This document shows positions 22,710 through 30,852 of a stretch of 33,152 nucleotides of DNA, piece by piece (the stretch's first letter is position 1; the number at the start of each line of letters is the position of its first letter). The translations under genes and the position numbers were made by a program. The stretch is from Asaia bogorensis. GTDB taxonomy: Bacteria > Pseudomonadota > Alphaproteobacteria > Acetobacterales > Acetobacteraceae. The DNA is taken from contig CAMCZJ010000002.1 of the NCBI GenBank assembly GCA_945886995.1, forward strand, positions 1 through 33,152, given 5' to 3'. Under the pieces are notes generated by a model. It was not told where the DNA came from. It saw only the letters and a program-made list of their open reading frames with translations, and searched no databases.

Positions 22710-23534
22710 CTATCGTTCCGCATGTTTGCGTTCATAATGCTTGCGGTATTTCTGCGTCACCAGATCGGTCTTCACCACCACGGCGACATCAGTGGTGTTA
22801 AATGGTACATCCAGCACCGCACCATCGCCCACAAAACCGCCCAGGCGCAGATACCCCTTCACCAAGGGCGGCAGTGCGGCCAGGGTCGCGCGCTTGTCAA
22901 TTAAAGCTGGGTCCTTCCGGCGCATTTCCACATAGCGGCCCGGAACGGCGCGGGGGCGCAATTCTTCCGGCGCCAGGTGAAAGGCATGCAAATAGGTCAA
23001 TTGGTTGGCCAGAACGTCCAGATCGGTCCCGGGCAATGATGCGCAACCAAACATCAGCGCTATGTCATGGCGAAAGACATAGGCGGCGATACCATCCCAC
23101 AGCAATTGGAGCGTGCCGCGGCTGCGATACGCCACATCCACGCAGGAACGCCCCAATTCAAGCACCGGCCCTGGATAGGTGACCAGGCGGGAAATGTCGT
23201 ATTCCTCCGCCGAATACCACCGCCCTAGTTTTGCTGCCGCCGCACGCCTGATCAGACGGTAGGTGCCGACAACCGATTCCGGCCCCTCCCCGCGATCATG
23301 ATCCACCACTAGCAAATGGTCGGCGACAGCGTCGAAATCATCACGGTCCCTGTGGCTATCCGCAGTGGCGCTGTCGGCCTGCGCACCCATTTCGCCATAG
23401 AAAACCCGATAGCGCAGCGCCTGCACGGCATCTATTTCATCGGCGCTAACGGCAAGCCGCACGCCCAGATTGCCGGCGCGCAATTCTTCAAGGCCATCTC
23501 CGGCGCCGGCAGATCCGTCTTGATTTATTGGCAT
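22710..23534 (-). CDS. olsB: L-ornithine N-alpha-acyltransferase OlsB
   Basis: A 274-residue GNAT-fold enzyme of the OlsB/hemolysin-like family. OlsB transfers a 3-hydroxyacyl group from ACP to ornithine, giving lyso-ornithine lipid, later completed by OlsA (not in this window). Characteristic are VQALRYRVFYGEMGAQ, FDAVADHLLVVDHD, VLELGRSCVDVAYRSRGTL and ALMFGCASLPGTD. The ATG at 23534 (MPINQDGSAG) follows GGA at a suitable distance; a longer reading to 23582 has no ribosome site. It is the first gene read away from mucR on this strand, 127 bases after it, and ends 37 bases from the convergent LpxA-like gene. Inner-membrane associated, lipid synthesis. Confidence 0.9.
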   Translation of the reverse strand: MPINQDGSAGAGDGLEELRAGNLGVRLAVSADEIDAVQALRYRVFYGEMGAQADSATADSHRDRDDFDAVADHLLVVDHDRGEGPESVVGTYRLIRRAAAAKLGRWYSAEEYDISRLVTYPGPVLELGRSCVDVAYRSRGTLQLLWDGIAAYVFRHDIALMFGCASLPGTDLDVLANQLTYLHAFHLAPEELRPRAVPGRYVEMRRKDPALIDKRATLAALPPLVKGYLRLGGFVGDGAVLDVPFNTTDVAVVVKTDLVTQKYRKHYERKHAER

Positions 23535-23661
23535 CGGCAATCCGTCACAAACGGCCCGATTCCGGGAAAACCCCGAAATCACCCGCCGTCGCCCGCCTTA
23601 TATGGAGAGTTTGAGGGATAGCCAAATCCGCTATGGCAGCCGCGTGGGTGGGGGGGGGGCT

Positions 23662-24087
23662 TCAGCCGGCGGCAGCCCGGCGCTTGCGTGGCTTGGTGCC
23701 AAGGCCGATCTTCTTGGCAAGGGTGGAACGCTGCTTCGCGTAGCGCGGCGCAACCATGGGGTAATCGGCGGGCAGGCCCCAGCGTTCGCGGTATTGCTCG
23801 GGCGTCAGATTGAAAGATGTCTTCAAATGCCGCTTCAGCATCTTTAGTTTTCTGCCGTCTTCAAGGCAGATGATGTGATCAGGCGTGACCGATTTTGCGA
23901 TCGGTACCGCAGGATCGGGGCGCTTCGCCACCGCCGCTGGCACAGCTTCAATGGATGAAAGCGTGCGATAAACATCCTGGATGAGCGCCGGCAAAGACGA
24001 AGCGGCAACAGAGTTATGCGCCACATGCGCCGAAACGATTTGAGCAGTTAAGGTAAGGACATCGCCTTTTGGCTTGGCTTCGGACAT
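23662..24087 (-). CDS. mucR: MucR/Ros-family transcriptional regulator
   Basis: A 141-residue regulator. The conserved core DHIICLEDGRKLKMLKRHL followed by FNLTPEQYRERWGLPADYPMVAPRYA is the MucR/Ros zinc-finger-like domain; a basic C-terminal tail follows. Family members are H-NS-like repressors binding AT-rich DNA and control exopolysaccharide, flagella and cell cycle. The His seen after HLxT in S. meliloti MucR is Ser here (HLKTSF), a change present in some family members that may weaken or remove zinc binding. AGGAGA lies 9 bases before the ATG. The promoter (24120-24148) carries a dyad over its -35, consistent with autoregulation. Surface-sugar and flagellar genes in the window are plausible targets. 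Confidence 0.95.
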   Translation of the reverse strand: MSEAKPKGDVLTLTAQIVSAHVAHNSVAASSLPALIQDVYRTLSSIEAVPAAVAKRPDPAVPIAKSVTPDHIICLEDGRKLKMLKRHLKTSFNLTPEQYRERWGLPADYPMVAPRYAKQRSTLAKKIGLGTKPRKRRAAAG

Positions 24088-24119
24088 TCGTTAGTTTCTC
24101 CTAATAAATATGCTGAATA

Positions 24120-24148
24120 ATTCTAATTATGTTGAAGAACCTTTTCAA
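24120..24148 (-). promoter_or_regulatory. mucR promoter with overlapping dyad
   Basis: On the minus strand TTGAAA (24148-24143), a 17-base spacer and TAGAAT (24125-24120), each one mismatch from consensus. The palindrome GTTGAA/TTCAAC (24131-24136/24144-24149) covers the -35 and part of the spacer. A second dyad ACCAT/ATGGT (24148-24162) abuts it. The AT-rich, palindromic context fits a MucR autoregulatory operator and may also serve the divergent tusA-like gene. Confidence 0.55.
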
Positions 24149-24217
24149 CCATAATGAATGGTAGTATTGAAGGGTTGTAAATCTATCCGACCCAGCCTGA
24201 AACAAGAAATTCCTTAT

Positions 24218-24487
24218 ATGAATACAACCATTGCCATGCAAAGCCCTGAGCTGCAACCGGACCAATCCATTGATATTGTTTCGGAAACCTGTCCGATGAC
24301 CTTTGTGCTGGTCCGGCTTGCACTGGACCAGATGCAACTTGGGCAGGTTCTGGAAATCCACCTGCGCGGCGACGAACCTCGCCGAAACATTCCCCTGACC
24401 GCCCAAGAACAGGGTCATGAAGTACTTGGCGTGACTGATTTGCCGAATGGTCACTCCGTTTTGTGGCTTCGGCGTGGCCCGGCATGA
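24218..24487 (+). CDS. TusA/SirA-family sulfur-carrier-like protein
   Basis: An 89-residue protein. The core ETCPMTFVLVRLALDQMQLGQVLEI is the TusA motif, with the sulfur-accepting Cys25 in the CPxT-like CPM start, and the beta-alpha-beta fold ends VLGVTDLPNGHSVLWLRR. TusA relays persulfide sulfur in tRNA 2-thiouridine or molybdenum cofactor synthesis; other family members serve sulfur metabolism or regulation. The start ATG 24218 has only a weak AAGAAA ribosome site. It is divergent from mucR over 130 bases and ends 12 bases from the convergent GMC oxidoreductase, with a dyad (24476-24498) across its stop codon. Partner genes are absent, so the exact role is open. Confidence 0.85.
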   Translation: MNTTIAMQSPELQPDQSIDIVSETCPMTFVLVRLALDQMQLGQVLEIHLRGDEPRRNIPLTAQEQGHEVLGVTDLPNGHSVLWLRRGPA

Positions 24488-24498
24488 AGCGGCCGGCC
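24476..24498. terminator. Dyad across the tusA-like stop codon
   Basis: GGCC-C-GGC (24476-24483, one bulged C) pairs with GCCGGCC (24492-24498); the TGA at 24485-24487 lies in the loop. It is placed in the 12-base gap between convergent genes and could limit read-through in both directions. No T-tract. Confidence 0.35.
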
Positions 24499-24499
24499 C

Positions 24500-26203
24500 C
24501 TATTCCTCGGCGATAATCGCATCGGCAATCTTCTCGGCCGCCATCAGGGTTGGGAAGTTCGTATTGGCGCACGGCACGACTGGAAAGATCGAAGCATCAA
24601 CCACGCGCAGCCCTTCAATACCCTTCACCCGGCCATTCGTATCCACAACCGACATTGGATCTTCCAGGCTGCCCATGCGGCAGGAACAGGAAGCATGCCA
24701 AACGCCGATCGTTGCCTTGCGGATGAAGGCTTCCAACGCCGCATCATCAGCCAGCACCTGATCCATGCGGAAGCCTTCCACCACGAAGCGATCAATGAAA
24801 TAGCTGCGAATGAAGGCCGGGCCATCCAGAATCAGGCTGATAAGGGCAGTGATGATCTTGTTCTTGTTGTTAACAACGCCAAGCTTGCGTACTCGATCAC
24901 TATAGCTGGCCGGGAAATGGTCAGCGGTGATCTTGCCCAATTCGCCGCTCATCTGAATGGCGGCCATCATGCGAAAGCCGCTCATCAGCCGGTCAAGGTC
25001 ACGGTGGTCTGACAGCAGGTTGAATTCCACAATGGGCGGAACACGCCAATCTGCCGATGCAAGCCGAAGCTGCCCCGTTTCGGAATAGGTCTTGTTCACC
25101 CAAAGCAGCATGGAGGCGATTTGTTCGCCCACCGCGTGCCAGGCGGATTTGCTGACCACCGCAGCAAACATGTCACCAGGCGGAGTATCCTCAATGTTCG
25201 ATGAATAACGCAGGCCCAGCAGGATATGCCGGCGCGTTCGGTTATCCACCCGCGACCCACGCTTCAGAAAGGATGAAAGCGCGATGGAAGGATGATCCAT
25301 CAGCCCCCGCCCCACCCCTGGCAGCGGCATCCGTATGGGAATGCCAAGCTGGCGCAAATGTCCAACTGGGCCAATGCCAGCGCGCAGCAAATGCGCGGGC
25401 GAATGAATGGCACCGCAAGAAAGAATGATCTCCTTCGCCAAGAAGTATTGTTGCTGGCCGCGCACCTGCGCCACTACGCCAGCGCAGCGCCGATCTTCAA
25501 ACAGCAAATACTTCACTTGGGTATCACAGGAGATCGTCAGATTGCCGCGCGCGCGGGTTGTCCGATCCAGATAACCCATGGCGGCGGAAACACGCTGTTC
25601 GTCAGCATTGGAAATGGTGATGGGGAAGAACCCATCCTCAAAAACACCGTTTTGATCTTCAAGCGGCTTGAAGCCCGCCGCGGCAAAGCTCATGGCGGCG
25701 GCCTTCGCGTGGTTGTTCCATTGCTCAGGCTTGATGCGCCGAACCTTGATGGGCCCCTCCTTGCCGTGAAAGGGGCCGCCGAAATCAAGATCATGCTCGA
25801 TCTTCTTGAAATAAGGCAGCACCGCTTCCCAGTTCCACCCTGCGGCGCCGCGGGCCTCCCATTCTTCGTAATCGCTCGGGGCGCCGCGATTGGCCATTTG
25901 CCCATTGATGGAAGAACCGCCGCCCAGAACCCGCGCCTGTTCATATTTACGCAGCGGTGGAAGCTCCTGCGGATTGTTATGGGGGATGTTCTGCGTATGC
26001 ACGCGCAAGTCAGTCCAATGGAAGCGCGGATCGAAATATGCAGTGCCCGGGTAACTGTCGCGGATTTCCTGCGGCTCCTCACCGGGTGGCGCATCGGGCC
26101 CGGCTTCACAGAGCAGCACCTTATGCCCACTGCGTGCCGATAGCCGGTTTGCCAGCACAGAACCGGCGGAGCCGCCGCCGACAATGATTGTATCAAAAAT
26201 CAT
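24500..26203 (-). CDS. GMC-family FAD oxidoreductase (choline/alcohol dehydrogenase type)
   Basis: A 567-residue flavoprotein. The N-terminal FDTIIVGGGSAGSVLANRLSA is the Rossmann ADP-binding motif, then RVLGGGSSINGQMANRG (GMC signature 1), LSCGAIHSPAHLLRAGIGP (signature 2), and near the C-terminus VWHASCSCRMG with catalytic His503 and NTN at 547-549. GMC enzymes oxidise alcohols or choline using FAD; the acceptor and substrate here are unknown. GGAGG precedes the ATG. No signal peptide, so cytoplasmic or peripheral. It lies 30 bases downstream of the HIT gene on the same strand and may share its transcript. BetA, the choline enzyme, would be expected with betB or betI, which are absent. Confidence 0.92.
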   Translation of the reverse strand: MIFDTIIVGGGSAGSVLANRLSARSGHKVLLCEAGPDAPPGEEPQEIRDSYPGTAYFDPRFHWTDLRVHTQNIPHNNPQELPPLRKYEQARVLGGGSSINGQMANRGAPSDYEEWEARGAAGWNWEAVLPYFKKIEHDLDFGGPFHGKEGPIKVRRIKPEQWNNHAKAAAMSFAAAGFKPLEDQNGVFEDGFFPITISNADEQRVSAAMGYLDRTTRARGNLTISCDTQVKYLLFEDRRCAGVVAQVRGQQQYFLAKEIILSCGAIHSPAHLLRAGIGPVGHLRQLGIPIRMPLPGVGRGLMDHPSIALSSFLKRGSRVDNRTRRHILLGLRYSSNIEDTPPGDMFAAVVSKSAWHAVGEQIASMLLWVNKTYSETGQLRLASADWRVPPIVEFNLLSDHRDLDRLMSGFRMMAAIQMSGELGKITADHFPASYSDRVRKLGVVNNKNKIITALISLILDGPAFIRSYFIDRFVVEGFRMDQVLADDAALEAFIRKATIGVWHASCSCRMGSLEDPMSVVDTNGRVKGIEGLRVVDASIFPVVPCANTNFPTLMAAEKIADAIIAEE

Positions 26204-26233
26204 GCTTCGCCTCCTTGGTTGTTCTTTTCAGCC

Positions 26234-26608
26234 TTATGCGATCATGCGGCCCAGCGGCCGGCCGGCGCAGATATGCACATGGAAATGCGGCACTTCCTGC
26301 CCGGCATGCACGCCCATATTCATCAGTACACGATACCCATCCGCTTCCAACCCCAAAGCCTTCGCCACCTGGCCCACTGCGCGCCAAAAGCCAGTGATCT
26401 CATCAGGCGCGGCAGTAGCGCTGAAATCAGCGATGGAAACGTAACGCCCCTTCGGGATGACCAGCACATGCACGGGCGCCTGGGGCGCGATGTCATGGAA
26501 GGCCAGCGCGTGATCATCCTCATGCACTTTCTTCGCCGGGATCTCGCCACGCAGGATACGCGCGAAGATATTGCTGTCATCATAGGGGCCAAGGCCGTTG
26601 ACGGGCAT
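26234..26608 (-). CDS. HIT-family protein (HINT-like nucleotide hydrolase)
   Basis: A 124-residue protein with the histidine-triad motif HFHVH (His108, His110, His112) in GQEVPHFHVHICAGRPLG, preceded by NIFARILRGEIPAKKVHEDD and APVHVLVIPKGRY. HINT proteins hydrolyse nucleoside phosphoramidates and acyl-AMPs. The ATG at 26608 is preferred, with GGAAG upstream; a longer in-frame reading to 26656 lacks a ribosome site. It sits between a lipoprotein hydrolase gene and the GMC oxidoreductase on the same strand. It is of standard length and intact, so a general nucleotide-processing role is likely. Confidence 0.93.
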   Translation of the reverse strand: MPVNGLGPYDDSNIFARILRGEIPAKKVHEDDHALAFHDIAPQAPVHVLVIPKGRYVSIADFSATAAPDEITGFWRAVGQVAKALGLEADGYRVLMNMGVHAGQEVPHFHVHICAGRPLGRMIA

Positions 26609-26676
26609 GATTGTGCTTCCATCATGAATAAACTGAAAGCCTACCATGCCACGCATGGGCCGAATTGGAAGCCCGT

Positions 26677-27663
26677 TCAGCCCAATCCCAGCCAGGTTGT
26701 CGCTGCCTGCTCTGCACCACTTGGCAGGGGCGCTGCACGATCGCCCATCCAGGCCAGGATATCGCCGGCCACCGCCGCGCCGCCCAAATCACGCAGCAAC
26801 ATGTGGTGGCCTTCCGGGTAGAAGGCCACGCGCTGCGCGGCGCCGCGCGGTAATTGGGCCAGGGCAGCGCGAATGGGCGCTTGCGGCACAAGTTCATCCT
26901 TCGCGCCATAAAGTACCAGGGCCGGGGCGGTGAAGCGTGGCAAGGCGGCGGTGGCGGCATCCATCAGATCAACCAGGCCGGCCACGGCATCCACACGGGT
27001 CTGCTTCAGCACCTTGGGGTCGCCGGACCAACGCCGCCAGGCACCCAGATTATCGGTCGGGCGGAATAGCGGCGCGCTGGAAGAAAGCGCCATCCCCGGT
27101 GCCAGCGCCACCATGACATCCAGTGTCCAGCGCATTGGCCAGCCCAGGCTTGCTCGCCCGCGCAAGGCCGGGGCAGAAAGCACGAAGCCATCGGCGAACC
27201 GCGCCTTGGACCCGGCCAGCACCAGCACCGCGCCCCCCATGCTTTCGCCCAGCATGAAAAGCGGCAGGCCGGGATGGCGCGCACGGATCAGCCCAGCGGC
27301 GGTAATGGCATCCTGCGCCAGAGTCTCATGCCCCGGCCAAACCCCGCGCGGGGTGGTGCCGCCAAAGCCACGCTGGTCATAAGCGTAAAGCGCCACCCCC
27401 GCCCCGGTGAACCAGGGCGCTGCATCCTCGGCGAAGGACCGGCCATATTCATTCATGCCATGCAAGGCGAGCATCACGGCGCGCGGAGGCCCTTCCGGCT
27501 GCCAAGCATGCAGCGGCAACCGCACGCCATCGGCCATGACCAGCGCATCATCACGCAGAGCCGGCGTGGTAACTGCTGGCCCCATGGGCGCGCGCGCTTC
27601 CGTGCAGCCGGCCAGCGCCAGGCCGGCCAGCAGCGCCCTTCGCGGCATTATGATAGGCTTCAT
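26677..27663 (-). CDS. Alpha/beta-hydrolase lipoprotein (monoacylglycerol-lipase-like)
   Basis: A 328-residue protein from ATG 27663; ATG 27669 or 27648 are alternatives. A lipobox (LALAGC, Cys20) predicts lipidation in the envelope. The hydrolase fold is clear: oxyanion region LALHGMNEYGRSF, YDQRGFGGT, the nucleophile elbow GESMGG with Ser, then LYGAKDELVP with the Asp, and YPEGHHMLLRD with the His. This order matches the serine aminopeptidase/monoglyceride lipase group (Hydrolase_4). The substrate is unknown; an exported lipase or esterase is reasonable. It reads toward the HIT gene, 68 bases away, and diverges from the zf-CHCC-polA unit. Confidence 0.88.
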   Translation of the reverse strand: MKPIIMPRRALLAGLALAGCTEARAPMGPAVTTPALRDDALVMADGVRLPLHAWQPEGPPRAVMLALHGMNEYGRSFAEDAAPWFTGAGVALYAYDQRGFGGTTPRGVWPGHETLAQDAITAAGLIRARHPGLPLFMLGESMGGAVLVLAGSKARFADGFVLSAPALRGRASLGWPMRWTLDVMVALAPGMALSSSAPLFRPTDNLGAWRRWSGDPKVLKQTRVDAVAGLVDLMDAATAALPRFTAPALVLYGAKDELVPQAPIRAALAQLPRGAAQRVAFYPEGHHMLLRDLGGAAVAGDILAWMGDRAAPLPSGAEQAATTWLGLG

Positions 27664-27720
27664 GGTCATGAGCTTCAGATAGGGTGCCGGGCAAGGCTGG
27701 TCCATCACCCCCTGCCCCGG

Positions 27721-27726
27721 TATGAT
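27721..27726 (+). promoter_or_regulatory. Possible -10 of the zf-CHCC-polA operon
   Basis: TATGAT lies 19-31 bases before the two candidate starts (27745 and 27757) of the zinc-finger gene. No confident -35 is seen 16-18 bases upstream, where the sequence is C-rich. Confidence 0.3.
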
Positions 27727-27756
27727 TGGCCAGAGCACAAGCAGATGAGGACTGAG

Positions 27757-27984
27757 ATGCGCGACCAGCAAATGACCGGCTATGGCCCGAAGCCCGTGGT
27801 GGGTGTCACGCCCGAACAGCGCGTCACTGTGCAAAGCCGCAATATCCCCTGCGATGGGGAAGCGGCGAGCGGGCTCGGCCATCCGCGCATCTGGCTGCAT
27901 ATTGAAGGGCATGATGTGACCTGCCCTTATTGTTCCATCACCTATGTCCTGGCCGAAGGCGCCGGCGAGGATCATGGGCATTGA
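27757..27984 (+). CDS. Zinc-finger (zf-CHCC) small protein
   Basis: A 75-residue protein from ATG 27757 with AGGA 6 bases upstream; an ATG at 27745 is a possible alternative. The zinc ligands are visible as IPCDG, LGHPRIWLHIEG and VTCPYCSITY, the CHCC pattern shared with the mitochondrial complex I subunit NDUFS6 and common as a small protein in alphaproteobacteria. The order C-x-H-x-C-x2-C suggests one bound zinc. Bacterial function is not established; a link with respiratory complex I is only suggested by the eukaryotic relative. Its last 11 bases overlap the polA start in another frame, coupling translation of the two genes. Confidence 0.88.
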   Translation: MRDQQMTGYGPKPVVGVTPEQRVTVQSRNIPCDGEAASGLGHPRIWLHIEGHDVTCPYCSITYVLAEGAGEDHGH

Positions 27985-30850
27985 AGACAGTTCCGGCCCT
28001 GAAGCCGCACGCCCGCATGGCAACGCCTTGAGCGAGGCGATTGCGGGGGCTGAGGGCCTGCCGGAAACCAAGCCGGGCGAACGCCATCTGATTCTGGTGG
28101 ATGGTTCGGGCTATATCTTCCGCGCCTACCACGCGCTGCCGCCCATGACGCGGCCAGATGGCACGCCGGTGAATGCGGTATTCGGCTTCACCAATATGCT
28201 GTCGCAATTCCTACTGCGCCATGCGGCCAGCCATATCGCGGTGGTGTTCGATGCCGGGCGCAATACGTTTCGCAATCAGATTTACCCCAATTACAAGGCG
28301 CATCGCCCGGACCCGCCGCCGGAGCTGGTCCCGCAATTTGGCCTGATACGTGATGCGACGGATGCTTTTGGTGTCGCGCGTGTGGAACTTGAAGGGTTCG
28401 AAGCGGATGATTTGATCGCCGCCTATGCCAAGGCTTTTGAGGCGACGGGCGGGCATGTCACGATCGTTTCTTCCGACAAGGATTTGATGCAATTGATCCG
28501 CCCTGCGGTACAGATGCTCGATCCCATGAAGCAGAAGCCGCTGCGCGCGCCGGAGGTGATGGAAAAATTCGGCGTCACCCCGGATAAGGTGGTGGAAGTG
28601 CAAGCGCTGGCCGGCGATGCCACGGATAATGTGCCGGGCGTGCCGGGCATTGGCATTAAGACAGCGGCGCAATTGATCAATGAATATGGTGATCTTGAAG
28701 CGCTGCTGGCCCGCGCAAGCGAGATCAAGCAGCCTAAGCGCCGGGAAGCCTTGCTGGAAAACGCCGAAATGGCGCGAATTTCCCGCCGCCTGGTAATGCT
28801 TGATGACAATGCGCCGCTGCCGCTGGATATCGCCGCGCTGGAAGCCAAGGCGCCGGGCGATGGCAAGCTGGAAGCGTTTTTACGCACGCAGGGGTTTCGC
28901 TCCATCCTGGCGCGCATGGGCTTTGGGGAAGCTGGGCCGCTGCGCCGACCCGCCGCCGCGGTTTCCACCAGCGAAGCAGCGCCCGCGCCAGAAGGTGGCA
29001 GTATCTCCGCCCCCTTCGGCGCTTATGATTGCGTGACGGATGAAGCCACCTTAGCGCGTTGGGTGGCGCTGGCGCGCGAAGCCGGCGTTGTTGCGGTGGA
29101 TACGGAAACCGATAGCCTGGATGCGCGCCGCGCTACCATGGTTGGTTTTTCGCTGGCTATCGCGCCGGGCCGCGCCTGCTACGTGCCAATCCGCCATGGT
29201 AGCGTGGGCGATATGCTGGCCGCCCCGGCGCCGGCGCAAATTGCGCCCGAAGCGGCCTTCGCGCTGCTTCGCCCGCTTTTCACCGATGCTTCTGTGCTCA
29301 AGGTTTTTCAGCACGCGAAATATGATCTGGAAGTCATGGCGCGGGCGGAAAATGGCGGCTTTGCCGACATCAGCCCAATTGATGATACCATGATGCTGTC
29401 CTACGCCATGGAAGCTGGGCGGCATGGCCATGGCATGGATGAGCTTTCCGTACTGCATCTGGGCCATCAACCCATCACGTTTGATGAAGTGACCGGCACC
29501 GGCAAAGCCCGCCTGCCCTTCAGCGAAGTGCCGTTGGATAAAGCCACCGCCTATGCCGCCGAAGATGCGGATGTGACGCTGCGGCTCTGGCTGCTGCTGC
29601 GCCCGCGTTTGCGCGCCGATGGTGCGCTGGCGAGTTATGAACAAATCGAACGCCGCATGATCCCCGTTCTGCGCGATATGGAAGCCGCCGGCGTGAAGGT
29701 GGATGGCGCGGAGTTGGCGCGCATTGGCGAAGATTTCGCGGGGCGCCTCGCGGTACTGGAAACTTCCATTCATACGCTTGCCGGGCGCGCCTTCAATGTT
29801 GGCTCACCCAAGCAATTGGGCGAGATTCTATTTGATGAAATGGGCCTTTCGGGCGGGCGCAAGGGCAAGACCGGCGCCTATTCCACCGATGCGGCGGTGC
29901 TGGAAGAACTCAGTGTCCAGGGCGTGGAATTGGCCGGCAAAGTGCTGGAATGGCGCCAATTGGCGAAGCTGAAATCCACCTATGTTGAAGGGCTCGCCGC
30001 GCAGATCGATCCAACTGATAAGCGCGTGCATACAAGCTATCAGATGGCGATCACCTCCACCGGGCGGCTTTCGTCAACTGATCCCAATTTGCAGAATATC
30101 CCGATCCGCAGCGAAGAAGGCATGCGTATCCGCCGCGCCTTCATCGCCGAAAAAGGCCATGTGCTGCTGGCCGCGGATTACAGCCAGATTGAACTCCGCT
30201 TGCTGGCGCATTTGGCCGATGTGCCGACGCTCCGCGAAGCCTTTGCGGGTGGTGAGGATATTCACGCCCGCACTGCATCGGAAATCTTCGGCATTCCGCG
30301 CGACAAGGTGGATAAGGAAGCGCGGCGCCGCGCCAAGATGATCAATTTCGGCATTATCTACGGCATGTCGGCCTTTGGCTTGGCGACCCGCCTTGGTATT
30401 CCGCCTGGTGAGGGCCGCAGCATCATTGATGCCTATTTCGCGCAATATCCGGGCATCCGGCAGGAAATGGAGCGCCTGAAGGAAGAAGCGCGTACGCATG
30501 GTTTTGTCCGCACACCTTTCGGCCGCAAGCTTTGGATTCCGGATATCGCAACGCGCGATCCGGTGCGCCGCGCCGGCGCCGAACGCGCTGCCATCAACGC
30601 CCCCTTCCAGGGGGGCGCTGCCGAGATCATCAAACGCGCCATGGTGCGCCTGCCGCGTGCCTTGCACGATGCGGGGCTGAAGGCGCGCATGCTGCTGCAA
30701 GTGCATGATGAATTGGTGTTTGAAGTGCCGGAGGCTGAGGTTGAAGCGACCTCCGCCATCGTGCGGGAAATCATGGAATCGGTTGCGACTCTCCGCGTGC
30801 CGCTATCGGTGGATATCGGGCAGGGCAATTCCTGGGCAGAGGCGCATTGA
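27974..30850 (+). CDS. polA: DNA polymerase I
   Basis: A 958-residue three-domain enzyme for Okazaki-fragment maturation and excision repair. The 5' nuclease opens with LILVDGSGYIFRAYHALPP and contains VVFDAGRNTFR and SSDKDLMQL. The 3'-5' proofreading domain is intact, with Asp376-x-Glu378 in DTETDSLD, HAKYDLEVM and YAAEDADVTLRLW. The polymerase has motif A DYSQIELR (Asp735), the O-helix RRRAKMINFGIIYGMS and motif C QVHDELVFE (Asp912). ATG 27974 (MGIEDSSG) is preferred over 27944; GCGAGG precedes it, and it overlaps the zinc-finger gene. The MFS carrier gene starts 2 bases after its stop. Length is slightly above the E. coli enzyme. Confidence 0.98.
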   Translation: MGIEDSSGPEAARPHGNALSEAIAGAEGLPETKPGERHLILVDGSGYIFRAYHALPPMTRPDGTPVNAVFGFTNMLSQFLLRHAASHIAVVFDAGRNTFRNQIYPNYKAHRPDPPPELVPQFGLIRDATDAFGVARVELEGFEADDLIAAYAKAFEATGGHVTIVSSDKDLMQLIRPAVQMLDPMKQKPLRAPEVMEKFGVTPDKVVEVQALAGDATDNVPGVPGIGIKTAAQLINEYGDLEALLARASEIKQPKRREALLENAEMARISRRLVMLDDNAPLPLDIAALEAKAPGDGKLEAFLRTQGFRSILARMGFGEAGPLRRPAAAVSTSEAAPAPEGGSISAPFGAYDCVTDEATLARWVALAREAGVVAVDTETDSLDARRATMVGFSLAIAPGRACYVPIRHGSVGDMLAAPAPAQIAPEAAFALLRPLFTDASVLKVFQHAKYDLEVMARAENGGFADISPIDDTMMLSYAMEAGRHGHGMDELSVLHLGHQPITFDEVTGTGKARLPFSEVPLDKATAYAAEDADVTLRLWLLLRPRLRADGALASYEQIERRMIPVLRDMEAAGVKVDGAELARIGEDFAGRLAVLETSIHTLAGRAFNVGSPKQLGEILFDEMGLSGGRKGKTGAYSTDAAVLEELSVQGVELAGKVLEWRQLAKLKSTYVEGLAAQIDPTDKRVHTSYQMAITSTGRLSSTDPNLQNIPIRSEEGMRIRRAFIAEKGHVLLAADYSQIELRLLAHLADVPTLREAFAGGEDIHARTASEIFGIPRDKVDKEARRRAKMINFGIIYGMSAFGLATRLGIPPGEGRSIIDAYFAQYPGIRQEMERLKEEARTHGFVRTPFGRKLWIPDIATRDPVRRAGAERAAINAPFQGGAAEIIKRAMVRLPRALHDAGLKARMLLQVHDELVFEVPEAEVEATSAIVREIMESVATLRVPLSVDIGQGNSWAEAH

Positions 30851-30852
30851 AC

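Noticed and set aside
25292-26143. Plus-strand frame across the GMC oxidoreductase gene
   Set aside because: The minus-strand GMC gene has all family signatures; the plus frame has none.
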